Shown: positions 49,433-59,640, counted from the first letter of the stretch. The stretch is 64,000 bases of DNA from Actinomyces sp. (GCA_018375675.1 JAHACW010000001.1:62001-126000), one strand, 5' to 3'. Notes: generated from the letters alone by a model not told the origin. Numbers and translations are program-made.

Positions 49433-50314
49433 TCACTCCTCCGAGGCCGCAACGCGCTGACACAGCTCGAGCGCAGCCTTCCGATACGCGATCGCACCAA
49501 CATTGCGCGGATCGTACGTGACGACAGTCTGACCGTAACTCGGCGCCTCAGAAATACGCACGGAACGCGGAATAACGGTCTCAAAGGTGTGATCCGGGAA
49601 GTGCGAACGCACTTCGCTCACGACTTCCTCGGAGAGCTTCGTGCGCTTATCCGCCATGGTGAGCAGCATGCCCGAAACACGCAGGCCGGGGTTGAGATCC
49701 ACACCAATCCGTTCGACGGTGTTCCACAGCTGGCTGAGGCCCTCCAGGGCGTAGTATTCGGCCTGAATCGGGATCATGACCTCGTCCGCGGCGACCATGA
49801 CGTTAAGCGTCACGAGGCCGAGCGAAGGCGGGCAGTCGATCAGGACGATGTCGATATCGGCATGCTCGGAGACGTAGTCGCGCAGCGCCTCACGAAGGCG
49901 GTACTCACGACGCTCGACGTCGACGAGCTCGATCTCGGCACCCGACAGATCGATCGTGGCCGGGCACACGACAATACCGTCGATGTCGGGGCACGGCTGC
50001 ACGACGTCTGCAACGCTGGCGCCACCGATAATGACGTCATAGGTTGACGGGGTGCCGGCGGGGTGAGGAACACCGAGCGCGCTCGACGCATTTCCCTGAG
50101 CATCAGCATCGACAACCAGGACAGACAAGCCTCCCACCGCGAGGCCGGCCGCGAGGTTAACGGCGGACGTCGTCTTGCCGACGCCCCCCTTCTGGTTCGC
50201 GACGGCGATGATGCGCGTACGCTCGGGGCGCGGGAACGTCGCGCGTTCGAGCATGGCCAGGTCGCGCATGTTGCGCTCGATCTGATTCGACAAAGGGGTG
50301 TTGTTGGTACTCAC
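49433..50314 (-). CDS. parA: Chromosome partitioning ATPase ParA
   Basis: 293 residues, GTG start at 50314. Deviant Walker A NQKGGVGKTTSAVNLAAG (about residues 40-57), VLVDCPPSLG-type Walker B (here VLIDCPPSLGLVTLN), and the ParA-specific IPIQAEYYALEGLSQL. It dimerises on DNA with ATP and pulls ParB-bound origins apart. The genes parA and parB are separated by 170 bases containing two parS sites. 285 bases upstream separate it from rsmG. Confidence 0.96.
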   Translation of the reverse strand: MSTNNTPLSNQIERNMRDLAMLERATFPRPERTRIIAVANQKGGVGKTTSAVNLAAGLAVGGLSVLVVDADAQGNASSALGVPHPAGTPSTYDVIIGGASVADVVQPCPDIDGIVVCPATIDLSGAEIELVDVERREYRLREALRDYVSEHADIDIVLIDCPPSLGLVTLNVMVAADEVMIPIQAEYYALEGLSQLWNTVERIGVDLNPGLRVSGMLLTMADKRTKLSEEVVSEVRSHFPDHTFETVIPRSVRISEAPSYGQTVVTYDPRNVGAIAYRKAALELCQRVAASEE

Positions 50315-50599
50315 GAGACACCTTCCTAGATACTGACCCTAGTTTACGGGCACACGCACACACTTCCAGCCCGAAAGGGCCGGGATGCATCCAGGCGCAC
50401 ACATTCTCTGGTCACCGCCACGCAGTGCCGATAATTTCGTTCTGTAGGATCGATTCTCCCAGCGAAGACACACAACGCGACAAACCGTCAATCGAGAGAA
50501 TCAATCTGACACAACACCACATCAATGTGGCCTAGATCACTAATTAAGAGGAGCGCCGCAGCAACCGCCACGACGCTCCTCTCCCCCACTGGGGACGCG

Positions 50600-51283
50600 T
50601 TACTTGATCCGCGTGCAGACCACCACGTACGTCGACTCGTCCTCCATGATGGAGGGCACCTCGTGGATCTCAGCGCGCAGGTGGTGACGACGCAGCTCAG
50701 CCTCGGCCTCGTCCACCTCGATGGGCGCGCGGCGGCCCTTAAGAGCCACGAGCGAGCCCCCTGGGGCGATCAGCTTCGACGTCATGCGCACGAGCTTGCT
50801 CATGTTGGCGACGGCGCGGGCGGTGACTACGTCCGCCTTGCCCTTGCCACGCAGCTCCTCGGCACGCGCCTGGTGGATCGTCACGTTGTCGAGGCCCAGG
50901 TCCTCCACGACGTCCATGAGCCACTCGACGCGGCGCGCCATGGGCTCGGCCAGGTGAACGTCGAGCTCGGGCCGGCAGGCGGCAATCACGATGCCGGGCA
51001 GGCCGGAGCCGGAGCCGACGTCGAGGACCTGACGGCCATCCTTGCGCGGCATGAAGTCGAGGACGGCGGCGGAGTTGACGATATGGCGCGACCAGATGCG
51101 CTCCATGTCGCGCGGGCCGAGGAGGCCGCGGATCTCGCCTTCCTCCTCGAGCATGCGCGCGAATTCGGCGACCTCGGCGAAGGCCGGCCCGAAGAAGTCT
51201 CGGACGACCTGAGTGGGCTCTTCTGGGACGAAGGGGTCGCCGACCTGGCGACCCCTTCCCGTCCCGTTCGGGTTTTCACTCAC
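50600..51283 (-). CDS. rsmG: 16S rRNA (guanine527-N7)-methyltransferase
   Basis: 227 residues, GidB family. SAM-binding motif VLDVGSGSGLPGIVIA (about residues 85-100), RHIVNSAAVLDFM upstream of it, and VTARAVANMSKLV, PGGSLVALKG downstream. It methylates G527 of 16S rRNA; loss gives low-level streptomycin resistance in other bacteria. Its start overlaps the end of jag by eight bases. This fits the rpmH-rnpA-yidD-yidC-jag-rsmG order. Confidence 0.96.
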   Translation of the reverse strand: MSENPNGTGRGRQVGDPFVPEEPTQVVRDFFGPAFAEVAEFARMLEEEGEIRGLLGPRDMERIWSRHIVNSAAVLDFMPRKDGRQVLDVGSGSGLPGIVIAACRPELDVHLAEPMARRVEWLMDVVEDLGLDNVTIHQARAEELRGKGKADVVTARAVANMSKLVRMTSKLIAPGGSLVALKGRRAPIEVDEAEAELRRHHLRAEIHEVPSIMEDESTYVVVCTRIK

Positions 51284-51779
51284 CGTCGGTGCCCTCGGGG
51301 AGGATGACCACGCGGCGGTGGGGCTCGGCGCCCTCTGACTCGGAGGTCAGGCCCTCGTCGGCGACCACGTCGTGGCACACCTTGCGCTCAAACGGGTTCA
51401 TGGCGTCGAGCTTGACGGCCTCGCCGGTGGCGCGCACGCGGGCGATGGCCTCGCGGGTAATGTCCTGCAGCTCTTCCTTGCGCTCGGCGCGGAAGCCGGC
51501 GATGTCGAGCATGAGGCGCGAGCGCTCACCGGTCTCGGTCTGGACGGCCAGACGGGTCAGTTCCTGGAGGGCGTCCAGGACCTCGCCGTCGTCGCCCACG
51601 AGGCGGTCGAGGGCGTCGGGGTCGTCGGCGACGATCTCGACCGAGGCGCGGCCGTTTTCGACGTCGATCTCGATGTCGCCGTCGAGGTCGGCGATGTCAA
51701 GCAGCTCTTCCAGGTAGTCGGCGGCGATTTCGCCTTCTTCTTCGAGGCGGGTCAGCTTGTCTGCGTTGTCGTCACTCAT
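51276..51779 (-). CDS. jag: RNA-binding protein Jag/KhpB (KH-R3H)
   Basis: 167 residues. An acidic N-terminal segment precedes a KH domain around residues 40-105 (IEIDVENGRASVEIV, LVGDDGEVLDALQELT). The R3H domain follows (about 105-155), with MNPFERKVCHDVV carrying the RxxxH-type signature. It is shorter than Firmicute Jag, which has an extra Jag-N domain; this short form is usual in actinobacteria. It binds RNA and is linked to cell-wall growth control. It lies between yidC and rsmG. Confidence 0.93.
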   Translation of the reverse strand: MSDDNADKLTRLEEEGEIAADYLEELLDIADLDGDIEIDVENGRASVEIVADDPDALDRLVGDDGEVLDALQELTRLAVQTETGERSRLMLDIAGFRAERKEELQDITREAIARVRATGEAVKLDAMNPFERKVCHDVVADEGLTSESEGAEPHRRVVILPEGTDGE

Positions 51780-51862
51780 GACGTGTCCTCCGTAGTGGGG
51801 AATGGGGTCTTGCTGGTGTCCAGGTTACCGGCTGGGGGCCTGGAACCGTGAATCTATGGTGC

Positions 51863-53203
51863 TCAGCGCTTGTTGCCGCGGCGGCGGGCCTTGCGGCGCT
51901 CGATGCGGCGACGCTCGATCTCTTCGGCGCTCAGCGAGCCGTGACCGGAGGTCGACTCGCCGGCCTCGGACGCATCTTTGGACGAGGCCTTGGCGGACTC
52001 GCGCTCGAGGGTGCGGCGGTCGCGGACCTGCTTCTGGAGCTCGGCGCGCTGGGCGGACGCTTCCTGCTTGGCGAGGCGCTTCTCGACGGCCAGGGTGAGG
52101 CCGTGCATCCACTGCTCGTCGGGCAGGGTGTTCCACTTCTGGGTGGCCAGGTTGCGGTAGACGGTGATGATTTCGCCGGCGGTCATGGAGGCCGGGAAGT
52201 CGGAGGCGACGTGCTGCTTCTTGGCCTTGGAGCGCAGCTCGGCGAGGGTGCGCTCGTTGAGCTCGTCGACGCGCGGGTCGGAGCCGGCGGAGCCCAGGGC
52301 AGCGCGCTCACGGTCGTAGTTCTGGAAGAAGGGCTTCGCCCATTCCTGGTAGCCGGCCTCGCGAGAGGCAAGGAGGTCGGCGTAGGCCGGGGAGCCGGGG
52401 GTCGGCATGACCTTAATGGTCCAGAAGGACTGGGCGAGGGCCCAGAACGAGGCGGTCACCGTGTAGATGACGACGCCCATCTGGAAGAACGCGCCGGAGA
52501 AGATGAACATCAGCGGCATCACGTACATCATGGAGCGCTGCGACTGAGCCATCGGGTTGTCGCCCATGTCGGGCATGTTGCGCGAGAAGGACAGGCGCAT
52601 CGAGACGAACTGCAGGACGACCATCAGGACGATGGCGGCGATGAAGACAGTGACGATCGCGGGCTGGCCCCAGGACTCGCGCAGGGTGTGGGAGAGCGGA
52701 ACGCCGAAGACGGTGGAGTTGACGATCTCGGTGGACACGGACTCGGTCAGCGGGCCGAGGTGGTCGGTGGAATCGCCGCGGTAGGTGTAGGTGCCGGCGG
52801 AGATGGAGGAGACCGCGATGATGGCGCGGTACATGCCGAACAGGACGGGCATCTGCACGAGCATGGGCAGGCAGGAGGCGAAGGGCGAGACCTTGTGCTT
52901 GCGCTGGAGGGCCTGGGTCTCTTCCATCATCTTCTGACGGCTGACCTGGTCCTTCTTGCCCTTGTACTTCTCCTGGATCTTGCGCATCTCAGGCTGGATG
53001 GCCTGCATGGCTCGCGAGGAGCGGATCTGCTTGAGGAACAGCGGGATGATGGCGATGCGCACCAGGATGGTGAGCAGCACGATGGACAGGACCCACGCCA
53101 TGCCCGAGCCGGAGGACATTCCGAGCAGCACGAGGAGGTCGTGGATCCAGACCCACACGTAGGAGATCGCCCACGCGAAGGGGTGGAGGATTGCGTCGAA
53201 CAT
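51863..53203 (-). CDS. yidC: Membrane protein insertase YidC
   Basis: 446 residues. Five membrane segments of the Oxa1/YidC core: one near residues 25-50, the cytosolic EIRKIQEKYKGKKDQVSRQKM-like hairpin (spread over about 70-95), and PFASCLPMLVQMPVLFGMYR as TM2. Later TMs lie around 190-270. The C-terminal third is long, charged and basic, ending in IERRRIERRKARRRGNKR, which contacts ribosomes. It inserts membrane proteins with or without SecYEG. The order yidD-yidC-jag is canonical. Confidence 0.95.
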   Translation of the reverse strand: MFDAILHPFAWAISYVWVWIHDLLVLLGMSSGSGMAWVLSIVLLTILVRIAIIPLFLKQIRSSRAMQAIQPEMRKIQEKYKGKKDQVSRQKMMEETQALQRKHKVSPFASCLPMLVQMPVLFGMYRAIIAVSSISAGTYTYRGDSTDHLGPLTESVSTEIVNSTVFGVPLSHTLRESWGQPAIVTVFIAAIVLMVVLQFVSMRLSFSRNMPDMGDNPMAQSQRSMMYVMPLMFIFSGAFFQMGVVIYTVTASFWALAQSFWTIKVMPTPGSPAYADLLASREAGYQEWAKPFFQNYDRERAALGSAGSDPRVDELNERTLAELRSKAKKQHVASDFPASMTAGEIITVYRNLATQKWNTLPDEQWMHGLTLAVEKRLAKQEASAQRAELQKQVRDRRTLERESAKASSKDASEAGESTSGHGSLSAEEIERRRIERRKARRRGNKR

Positions 53204-53251
53204 AGTTTTCGCTTTCGCCGTGGCGCGGGAGCGCCGCTGTTTCGTTGTTCC

Positions 53252-53617
53252 TTAGAGTCCCGAGGCCGTGTCCGGCTCGGTCAGGTCGTGCTCCGGGTCG
53301 AGTCCCATGGGGTCGGGACGAACCCAGTTGTCATGCCCAGCCCAATCCTCGGGTGGGATCCAGGGGTCGGGCTTCCAGCGTCCACGCTCTGGTACGTGGT
53401 CCACTCCCCCGTGGCTCCAGGGGTTGCATCTCAGCAACCGCCAAGCCGCAAGGATGAGTCCCTTGATGGGTCCGTGGACGCGAATGGCCTGGAGAGCGTA
53501 GGTGGAGCAGCTGGGTGCGTATCGACACCGGGGGCCGAGGGCCGGGGAGATGTAGCGCTGGTAGGCGACGATGGGTGCGGACACGAGAGCGCGAAGCGCC
53601 CGGCCCGCCATGTTCAT
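53252..53617 (-). CDS. yidD: Membrane protein insertion efficiency factor YidD
   Basis: 121 residues from ATG 53617, which overlaps the rnpA stop (ATGA). YidD signature is full: [59 protein letters not shown]. The two Cys of RYxPSCS and the RCNPW Cys are present. A Pro/Asp-rich tail of about 30 residues extends beyond the usual 70-90-residue protein. It is a small membrane-associated helper of YidC-dependent insertion. Confidence 0.94.
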   Translation of the reverse strand: MNMAGRALRALVSAPIVAYQRYISPALGPRCRYAPSCSTYALQAIRVHGPIKGLILAAWRLLRCNPWSHGGVDHVPERGRWKPDPWIPPEDWAGHDNWVRPDPMGLDPEHDLTEPDTASGL

Positions 53618-53967
53618 CGTGCGTCCCACTTACGCCACGCTCGCGCCATCACGCGGTCGAGGTGTTCGCCGAGTTCCTTGGAGGGGACGCCGAGGGCCTT
53701 GTGTGAGGCCCTGACGACGACCCGGGATCCTTCGGGGAGGTCGGCGATCCGTTCGCGCATGAGGTGGCGCAGCTGCCGCTTGACGCGATTGCGTCCGTTG
53801 GCGCGCTTAATTTCCCGCTTGGGTACGACGAAACCGACGAGGCGACTGTTGCGTTCCTCGTCGGCTCGGACGTGGACGACGACCAGCGGATCTCCTGCAC
53901 GCGTTCCTTGTCGGATCGCGGCGGTGAAGTCCGCTGGGTCAACCATGCGGTGCGCGCGCGGCAGCAC
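53614..53967 (-). CDS. rnpA: Ribonuclease P protein component
   Basis: 117 residues from a GTG at 53967; starting there gives the expected [14 protein letters not shown] opening, while the internal Met at 53946 would lose it. Core motif [31 protein letters not shown] is distributed over residues 42-72 and includes the RNR box. It binds the RNase P RNA and helps process tRNA 5' ends. It lies nine bases after rpmH and overlaps yidD. Confidence 0.95.
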   Translation of the reverse strand: MLPRAHRMVDPADFTAAIRQGTRAGDPLVVVHVRADEERNSRLVGFVVPKREIKRANGRNRVKRQLRHLMRERIADLPEGSRVVVRASHKALGVPSKELGEHLDRVMARAWRKWDAR

Positions 53968-53976
53968 CGGGGTGTC

Positions 53977-54117
53977 TCAGGCGGACAGCTTGGCGCGGCC
54001 CTTGCGGCGGCGGGCAGCCAGAATGGCGCGGCCGGCGCGGGTCGACATGCGCAGACGGAAGCCGTGCGTCTTGGAACGACGACGGTTATTGGGCTGGAAG
54101 GTCCGCTTGGTGGTCAC
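53977..54117 (-). CDS. rpmH: 50S ribosomal protein L34
   Basis: 46 residues: [20 protein letters not shown] opens the protein, followed by [20 protein letters not shown] and RAKLSA. This is the complete L34 signature. The start is a GTG at 54117. It is too short for most ORF callers but unmistakable. First gene of the rpmH-rnpA-yidD-yidC-jag-rsmG operon, divergent from dnaA across 449 bases. Confidence 0.97.
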   Translation of the reverse strand: MTTKRTFQPNNRRRSKTHGFRLRMSTRAGRAILAARRRKGRAKLSA

Positions 54118-54288
54118 GGCAATTCTCCTCGGCGGGGAGTGGTTTCCCACTCGGTATCGGTTGGGCTATCGACACGTAAGCACGCGCGATAGCGGGGACG
54201 CACGCCCGAAATGGGCGCAAACAAAGACCAAGACTAAGCGGATTGGGGCCTCACGTCAACGCGGCAAGGTTACCCACCGCGTCACACA

Positions 54289-54445
54289 CAGTATCCACAG
54301 CTGTGCAAATCACTGTGGATCTTATCCGTCCACAGAGGGTGGATGACGGGAGTTATCCACAGGCTGTGTGTATTTTTGCTTTCCGCATGCTACTGCGGAC
54401 CCAAAGTTGTAACTACAGAGCTGTGATTCTGTGATAGTTCTCCAC
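54289..54445. promoter_or_regulatory. DnaA-box cluster between rpmH and dnaA
   Basis: A perfect TTATCCACA at 54353-54361, plus near matches GTATCCACA (54291-54299), TGTGGATCT (54314-54322, reverse) and TTCTCCACA (54437-54445). The cluster sits in the dnaA promoter region, so it probably autoregulates dnaA and may be part of a bipartite origin with the cluster after dnaA. Confidence 0.7.
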
Positions 54446-54566
54446 AGGTTCATCCCCAGTCTGTGCATAACATGTGTGCGGACTACACTGCGACAATGTA
54501 CGAGCGTCACGCACATCACCGAGAAGTCGTGACCGAACTCACCAGTATTTGTGACCGGAGGTTGCC

Positions 54567-56015
54567 GTGGAGTCGGATTCCCTCACACGCGCGTGGGCTG
54601 CGGCCCTGGACGCAGTCCCCACCGACGAGCTGGGGCCCGTCGCCACGTCGATGCTGCGCTCGGCCCGGCCCCTCGGCGACATCGAAGGCACGATCCTCCT
54701 CGCCGTCCCCAACGATTTCACCAAGCAGTGGATTGAAGACAAGGCGCAGTCGAAGCTGACGACCGCCCTGTCCGTGCACCTGGGCCGCACCGTCCGCATC
54801 GCCATCACGGTCGACCCCACGCTTGAGGTCGTCACGGAGGAAGAGGAAGAGGAGGAGCCGACCACCGCCGCACCCGCCACGCCTGCGGCCGCCCCGGCCT
54901 CGTCGTTCGATGAGGACGAGGAGCACCACTCCCCCGCCCTCGTTACCGCTCCCACCGACTCCGGCCCGACCCACCTCAACCCGAAGTTCACCTTCGACAC
55001 CTTCGTTATCGGCCCGTCGAACCGTTTCGCGCACGCCGCCGCGCTGGCCGCCTCGGAAACCCCGGGCACCGCCTTCAACCCCCTTTTTATCTACGGCGAT
55101 TCCGGTCTGGGCAAGACGCACCTGCTCCAAGCCATCGGCCACAACGCTCTGTCGATGATGCCCCACCTGAAGGTCCGCTACGTCAACTCCGAAGAGTTCA
55201 CGAACGAGTTCATTAACGCGATTCGTCTGAACAAGACGGACAACTCCCAGGTCGAGGCCTTCCACCGCCGCTACCGTGAACTCGACATCCTTCTCATCGA
55301 CGACATCCAGTTCATCGGCGACAAGGAACAGACGGTCGAAGGCTTCTTCCATACCTTTAATGCGCTGCACAGCGCCAACAAGCAGATCGTCCTGACCTCC
55401 GACCTGCCCCCCGCCCAGCTCAAGGGCTTCGAGGACCGCATGCGGTCGCGCTTCTCCTCGGGCCTGCTCGTCGACGTTCAGCCGCCGGACCTTGAGACCC
55501 GCATCGCGATCTTGCATAAGAAGGCGGATGCCGAGGGCCTCGAGGTCACCCCTGAGGTCTTCGAATACGTGGCCTCGCGCATCTCCTCGAATATCCGTGA
55601 GCTGGAGGGCGCTCTCGTTCGCATCGGCGCGTGGGCGTCGCTGTACCAGGAGCGCATCGACCTCAACCTCGCGCAGATGATGCTCAAGGACTTCGTGTCC
55701 AACCCGGACGACAACGAGGTCACCGTCAGCCTCATCATGAGCCAGTGCGCCGTCTACTTCGGCGTCACGATCGAGCAGATGGGTTCCTCGGAGCGCAGCC
55801 ACAACGTCGTCGAGGCCCGCCAGATCGCCATGTACCTGTGCCGTGAGCTCACCGACCTGTCGCTGCCCAAGATCGGGCAGGCCTTCGGACGCGACCACAC
55901 GACGGTCATGCACGCGAACAAGAAGATCTCGAAGCTCATGAAGGAGAAGCGCGAGACCTTCAACCACGTGTCGGAGCTTACAAACCGCATCAAGCAGAAG
56001 GCCAGGGAGTCGTGA
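54567..56015 (+). CDS. dnaA: Chromosomal replication initiator DnaA
   Basis: 482 residues, GTG start with GGAGG upstream. Domain I spans about residues 1-90. The variable acidic/Pro-Ala linker ([18 protein letters not shown] and on) spans about 92-125. Domain III AAA+ follows: [53 protein letters not shown]. The domain IV helix-turn-helix has the DnaA-box signature [14 protein letters not shown]. It opens oriC and loads the helicase. It is short for an actinobacterial DnaA (Streptomyces above 600) because the linker is small. Confidence 0.97.
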   Translation: MESDSLTRAWAAALDAVPTDELGPVATSMLRSARPLGDIEGTILLAVPNDFTKQWIEDKAQSKLTTALSVHLGRTVRIAITVDPTLEVVTEEEEEEEPTTAAPATPAAAPASSFDEDEEHHSPALVTAPTDSGPTHLNPKFTFDTFVIGPSNRFAHAAALAASETPGTAFNPLFIYGDSGLGKTHLLQAIGHNALSMMPHLKVRYVNSEEFTNEFINAIRLNKTDNSQVEAFHRRYRELDILLIDDIQFIGDKEQTVEGFFHTFNALHSANKQIVLTSDLPPAQLKGFEDRMRSRFSSGLLVDVQPPDLETRIAILHKKADAEGLEVTPEVFEYVASRISSNIRELEGALVRIGAWASLYQERIDLNLAQMMLKDFVSNPDDNEVTVSLIMSQCAVYFGVTIEQMGSSERSHNVVEARQIAMYLCRELTDLSLPKIGQAFGRDHTTVMHANKKISKLMKEKRETFNHVSELTNRIKQKARES

Positions 56016-56424
56016 AATTGGCGTGGGCGCTGACGAAAGTCGGCGCCCGCGCGAGATTCACAGGAGTTGTGCACAGCTGGTGGACGAATCCGCATCAGCT
56101 GTGGAGAACAGGGCCTTGCCTGTGGATCTCAAAAAGTTGTCATTTGCTTCGTGCACAGGCGGTCGTGACGAATCCACAGCCTCGTCCCGGAATGACAGCA
56201 CAGAGATTTGACTGAAATTCCAACGCATAAGGGAGTTATCCACAGAACTCACAGCCCTTATGATGGAAGGGAAGTCAAATGACAAAAATTTTTTCACAGG
56301 CCTCCGTACAACAACGTCGCCGTCGACGCTACGCGATGGCACGCGCGAGGCACATTTCCTGCCCCACGTGGGCACACTTGTGGGTAAAGTAGTGTCCGAT
56401 CCGTTTTGTGTTTTGGAGGCAGCT
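56016..56424. other. oriC: Replication origin oriC (dnaA-dnaN intergenic region)
   Basis: 409 bases with a DnaA-box cluster: TTGTGCACA (56067-56075), TGTGGAGAA (56100-56108, reverse), TGTGGATCT (56121-56129, reverse), TCGTGCACA (56149-56157), GAATCCACA (56170-56178) and a perfect TTATCCACA (56236-56244). An AT-rich run GACAAAAATTTTTTCACA at 56281-56298 lies just after the perfect box and is the best candidate for the unwinding element. Boxes occur in both orientations. The dnaN promoter must lie near the end, and GGAGG at 56415-56419 precedes dnaN. Confidence 0.85.
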
Positions 56425-57561
56425 ATGAAGTTCACCGTCGCCCGCGATGTTCTGGCCGAAGCCGTGTCGTGGACCGCCCGCGCGCTCCCCGTGCGTCCGG
56501 CCTCGCCGATCCTGGCCGGCGTGCGCATCAAGGCTGAAGGCGACGAGCTGACCCTGTCCTCCTTCGACTACGAGGTGTCTGCGAACTCGCACATCCCCGC
56601 GACTGTCGACGAGGCCGGCGAGGTCCTGGTGTCCGGCCGTCTGCTGGCCGACATCTCCAAGTCGCTGCCCTCCAAGCCCGTCTCCGTCGAGCTTGATGGC
56701 CAGAAGGTGAACCTGGTCTGCGGCTCCTCGCACTTCACGCTCGCTGTCATGCCCCTCGACGAGTACCCGCTGCTGCCCGCGCAGCCCACGGGAGTCGGCG
56801 CGATCGATTCATCGACGCTGTCGCAGGCCGTGTCCCAGGTGTCGATTGCCGCGTCGCGTGACGACACGCTGCCCCTGCTCACGGGCGTGCGCATCGAGAT
56901 CAACGGCCCGGCGATCACGCTGCTGGCCACCGACCGCTACCGTCTCGCCATGCGCGAGCTCGACTGGGAACCCACCGATACCTCCATCGAAGAGGTCGCC
57001 CTGGTCAAGGCCCGCATCCTCCAGGACGTCGCCAAGTCGATGACCTCGGGCGCCAAGGTCGAGGTCGGCCTGTCCGGCGAGTCCCAGCCCGGCGCCTCGT
57101 CCCTCATCGGCTTCACCGCCCAGGGACGCCGCACCACGTCGACGCTCATGGACGGCGACTACCCCGCCGTGCGTCGCCTTTTCCCTGACACCACGCCGAT
57201 CCAGGCCGTCGTCGATCGCCACGCACTGCTCGAGGCCGTCAAGCGTATGTCGCTGGTCGCCGAGCGCAAGACTTCCGTGCGCCTGGCTTTCACCGAGGGC
57301 CAGCTGGTCCTCGAGGCCGGCCAGGGCGACAACGCCCAGGCCTCCGAGGCCATCGAGGCGACCCTGAACGGCGACGACATCTCGACCGCGTTCAACCCGC
57401 AGTTCCTCATCGACGGCCTGCAGGTCCTGGACACCGACTACGTGCGCTTCGGCTTCACTCACCCCACGAAGCCGGCCGTCATCACGGGCCAGAAGAAGGC
57501 CGACGAGGGCGAGGTCACGCAGTTCCGCTACCTGCTGATGCCCATCCGCTTCGGCATCTGA
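56425..57561 (+). CDS. dnaN: DNA polymerase III beta sliding clamp
   Basis: 378 residues from ATG 56425 (GGAGG upstream); the frame is open further back into oriC but that part is not protein-like. Three clamp domains are recognisable from the repeated LxxAVxxxSxAA and LTGVRIEI patterns: MKFTVARDVLAEAVSWTARA, DTLPLLTGVRIEINGP, LATDRYRLAMREL. The C terminus TQFRYLLMPIRFGI matches the MPMR(L/V) pocket. It tethers polymerase III to DNA and recruits repair factors. It is one base from recF. Confidence 0.97.
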   Translation: MKFTVARDVLAEAVSWTARALPVRPASPILAGVRIKAEGDELTLSSFDYEVSANSHIPATVDEAGEVLVSGRLLADISKSLPSKPVSVELDGQKVNLVCGSSHFTLAVMPLDEYPLLPAQPTGVGAIDSSTLSQAVSQVSIAASRDDTLPLLTGVRIEINGPAITLLATDRYRLAMRELDWEPTDTSIEEVALVKARILQDVAKSMTSGAKVEVGLSGESQPGASSLIGFTAQGRRTTSTLMDGDYPAVRRLFPDTTPIQAVVDRHALLEAVKRMSLVAERKTSVRLAFTEGQLVLEAGQGDNAQASEAIEATLNGDDISTAFNPQFLIDGLQVLDTDYVRFGFTHPTKPAVITGQKKADEGEVTQFRYLLMPIRFGI

Positions 57562-57562
57562 C

Positions 57563-58759
57563 GTGCGCGTCTCCCACCTGGCCCTCGACGACTTCCGCTC
57601 CTGGAAGCACGGGGTCGTCGAGCTGCCTGATGGCCCCACGGTCCTCGTCGGCGCGAACGGCCAGGGAAAGACGAACCTCGTCGAGGCGCTCGCCTACCTG
57701 TCCACCTTTTCGTCGCACAGGGTCGGCGCTGAGGGCGCCCTCGTGCGCATCCCCATTGACGAGGACGAGGCCGCCCCGGGCGGTGCCGTCATCCGCGCGC
57801 GGGTCGTGGCCTCGGGCCGCGAGCAGGTCATCGAGCTGGAGATCGTGCGCGGCAAGGCCAATCGCGCACGCATTAACCGCGCGCAGGTCAAGCCACGCGA
57901 GATTCTGGGTATCGTGCGCACGGTCGTGTTCGCTCCCGAGGACCTGTCCCTCGTGCGCGGCGACCCGTCGGTGCGCCGCTCCTTCCTGGACGACCTAGCC
58001 ACGCAGCTGTCCCCCATCCACGCCTCCGTGCGCTCCGACTTCGACCGGGTTGCGCGTCAGCGTGCGGCGCTCATGAAGACCGCCCAGGCCTCGCTCCGCC
58101 GCGGCCACTCCCCCGACCTGTCGACCCTCGAGATCTGGGACCAGCAGTTCGCCGCCCTGTCCGCGCGCATCACGGCCACTCGCGCATCTATCGCATCGCG
58201 CCTGGAAGAGCCGGCCGCGCGCTTCTACGACGACGTCGCCGACTCCCCGCGCCATCTGCGCCTCGCCTTCGACGCCTCGGTCGACCGTGTCATCGGCACC
58301 GACCCCGACAACCCGGCCAGCGCCGACCTCACCGACGTGGAGGCCCAGACCGAGCGCATGCTGGCCGCCCTCGCGTCGGTACGAGAGAAGGAAACCGAGC
58401 GCGGCGTCAACCTCGTCGGCGCACACCGCGACGACCTGACCCTCAGCCTCGGCGCGATGCCCGTCAAGGGCTACGCCTCGCACGGCGAATCATGGTCGGT
58501 CGCCCTCGCGCTGCGCCTCGGCGCCTTCGAACTGCTCAGCGACGACGGCGACACACCGATCCTCATCCTCGACGATGTGTTTGCGGAGCTCGACTCCTCG
58601 CGCCGCGAGGGCCTGGCCGCCCTGGCCTCGAAGGCCGAGCAGATCATCGTCACCTGCGCGGTCGCCGGCGACCTGCCCGCCTCGCTCGACCACCACGCCC
58701 TGCACGTGCGCCTCGACCCCGAGCGCGGCACCGTCATCGACGAGGCCGACGATGAGTGA
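57563..58759 (+). CDS. recF: Recombination mediator RecF
   Basis: 398 residues, GTG start one base after the dnaN stop. SMC-like ATPase without a long coiled coil. MRVSHLALDDFRSWKHGVVE opens it, Walker A is GANGQGKTNLVEAL, and RRSFLDDLATQLSP, GAHRDDLTLSLG, SHGESWSVALALRLG (signature) and ILILDDVFAELDSSRR (Walker B) follow in order. It acts at DNA gaps with RecO and RecR to load RecA. It overlaps the DciA gene by eight bases, a standard arrangement. Confidence 0.96.
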   Translation: MRVSHLALDDFRSWKHGVVELPDGPTVLVGANGQGKTNLVEALAYLSTFSSHRVGAEGALVRIPIDEDEAAPGGAVIRARVVASGREQVIELEIVRGKANRARINRAQVKPREILGIVRTVVFAPEDLSLVRGDPSVRRSFLDDLATQLSPIHASVRSDFDRVARQRAALMKTAQASLRRGHSPDLSTLEIWDQQFAALSARITATRASIASRLEEPAARFYDDVADSPRHLRLAFDASVDRVIGTDPDNPASADLTDVEAQTERMLAALASVREKETERGVNLVGAHRDDLTLSLGAMPVKGYASHGESWSVALALRLGAFELLSDDGDTPILILDDVFAELDSSRREGLAALASKAEQIIVTCAVAGDLPASLDHHALHVRLDPERGTVIDEADDE

Positions 58760-59540
58760 GCGTGAGGACATGGCCGCCGACGAGCTGAGCGGCCCCGTGG
58801 CCCCCGGCGAAGAAGCCGACGCCGACGAGTTCGTTGTCCGCGCCCTCGAACGCGCCCAGAGCGTCGCCCGCACGCACGGCTACACGAGGTCCACCCTGCC
58901 CTCGTGGGGCCTCGACGAAACACGTCCCCGACGCAGCCTCGACGGGTCCAGCGAATACGCCGCCATCGAAACCGACGGATTCGGCCGCCTCGCCGACGAG
59001 GAGAACGTCGCCGCGCGCGCCACAGCCCGAGCCGCCGCGTACCGCCACGCCAACGGGATCGAAGCCCCGGCCTCGTCGACAGAAGAAGATCCCGAGGGCG
59101 ACCTCGCGGCCCTGCGCCAGGCCCTGGAGGGAACCGGCGCCTCGTGGAGCCGCGCCCCCGGCATGGCAGCCATGCGCCCGCGCTACCGCAGGGCGAACTC
59201 CCTGGGTGCCATCCTGGCCCGCACGATCAAAACCCGAGAATGGGACACCCCCACCAAGATGGGGTCGATCATGGCGAAATGGCGTGACATCGTCGGCCCC
59301 CAGGTCGCCGAACATGCCCGCATCGAGACCTTCGAAGGCCACCGCTTGGTCGTGCGCACCGACTCCACCGCCTGGGCCAAACAGCTCCAGCTGCTCCTAC
59401 CCACCATCGAGCGGCGCATCGCCGAAGAGGTCGGATCCGGCGTCGTTGATCAGGTCATTATCCGAGGCCCCGTCGCCCCTTCGTGGCGCAAAGGCCCCTA
59501 CGTCGTCCGTGGCCGAGGCCCGCGCGCCGACTACGGGTGA
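58752..59540 (+). CDS. dciA: DciA-type DUF721 protein (replicative helicase loader)
   Basis: 262 residues from ATG 58752, overlapping the recF stop. The N-terminal about 150 residues are acidic and poorly conserved. The DUF721 domain begins near residue 165 with LGAILARTIKTREWDTPTKM, then SIMAKWRDIVGPQVAEHARI, LVVRTDSTAWAKQLQLLLP and VIRGPVAPSW. DciA is the ancestral loader of DnaB and is found at this locus in most actinobacteria. The disordered N-terminal half is longer than in Mycobacterium DciA (about 190 residues). Confidence 0.9.
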   Translation: MSEREDMAADELSGPVAPGEEADADEFVVRALERAQSVARTHGYTRSTLPSWGLDETRPRRSLDGSSEYAAIETDGFGRLADEENVAARATARAAAYRHANGIEAPASSTEEDPEGDLAALRQALEGTGASWSRAPGMAAMRPRYRRANSLGAILARTIKTREWDTPTKMGSIMAKWRDIVGPQVAEHARIETFEGHRLVVRTDSTAWAKQLQLLLPTIERRIAEEVGSGVVDQVIIRGPVAPSWRKGPYVVRGRGPRADYG

Positions 59541-59640
59541 CAGCGCCGCGCACGTCGGCGTCCATATGATGTTTCTGACCGCGCGGTCTCTGATACGCTG
59601 TTCCGTTAGCCCGCGCGTGAGGGCTTGTTAAGGAGACATC

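Noticed and set aside
54516..55967. 483-codon open frame antisense to dnaA
   Set aside because: It is a shadow of high-GC codon structure; composition is V/D/G/R-rich without domains, and dnaA on the other strand is certain.
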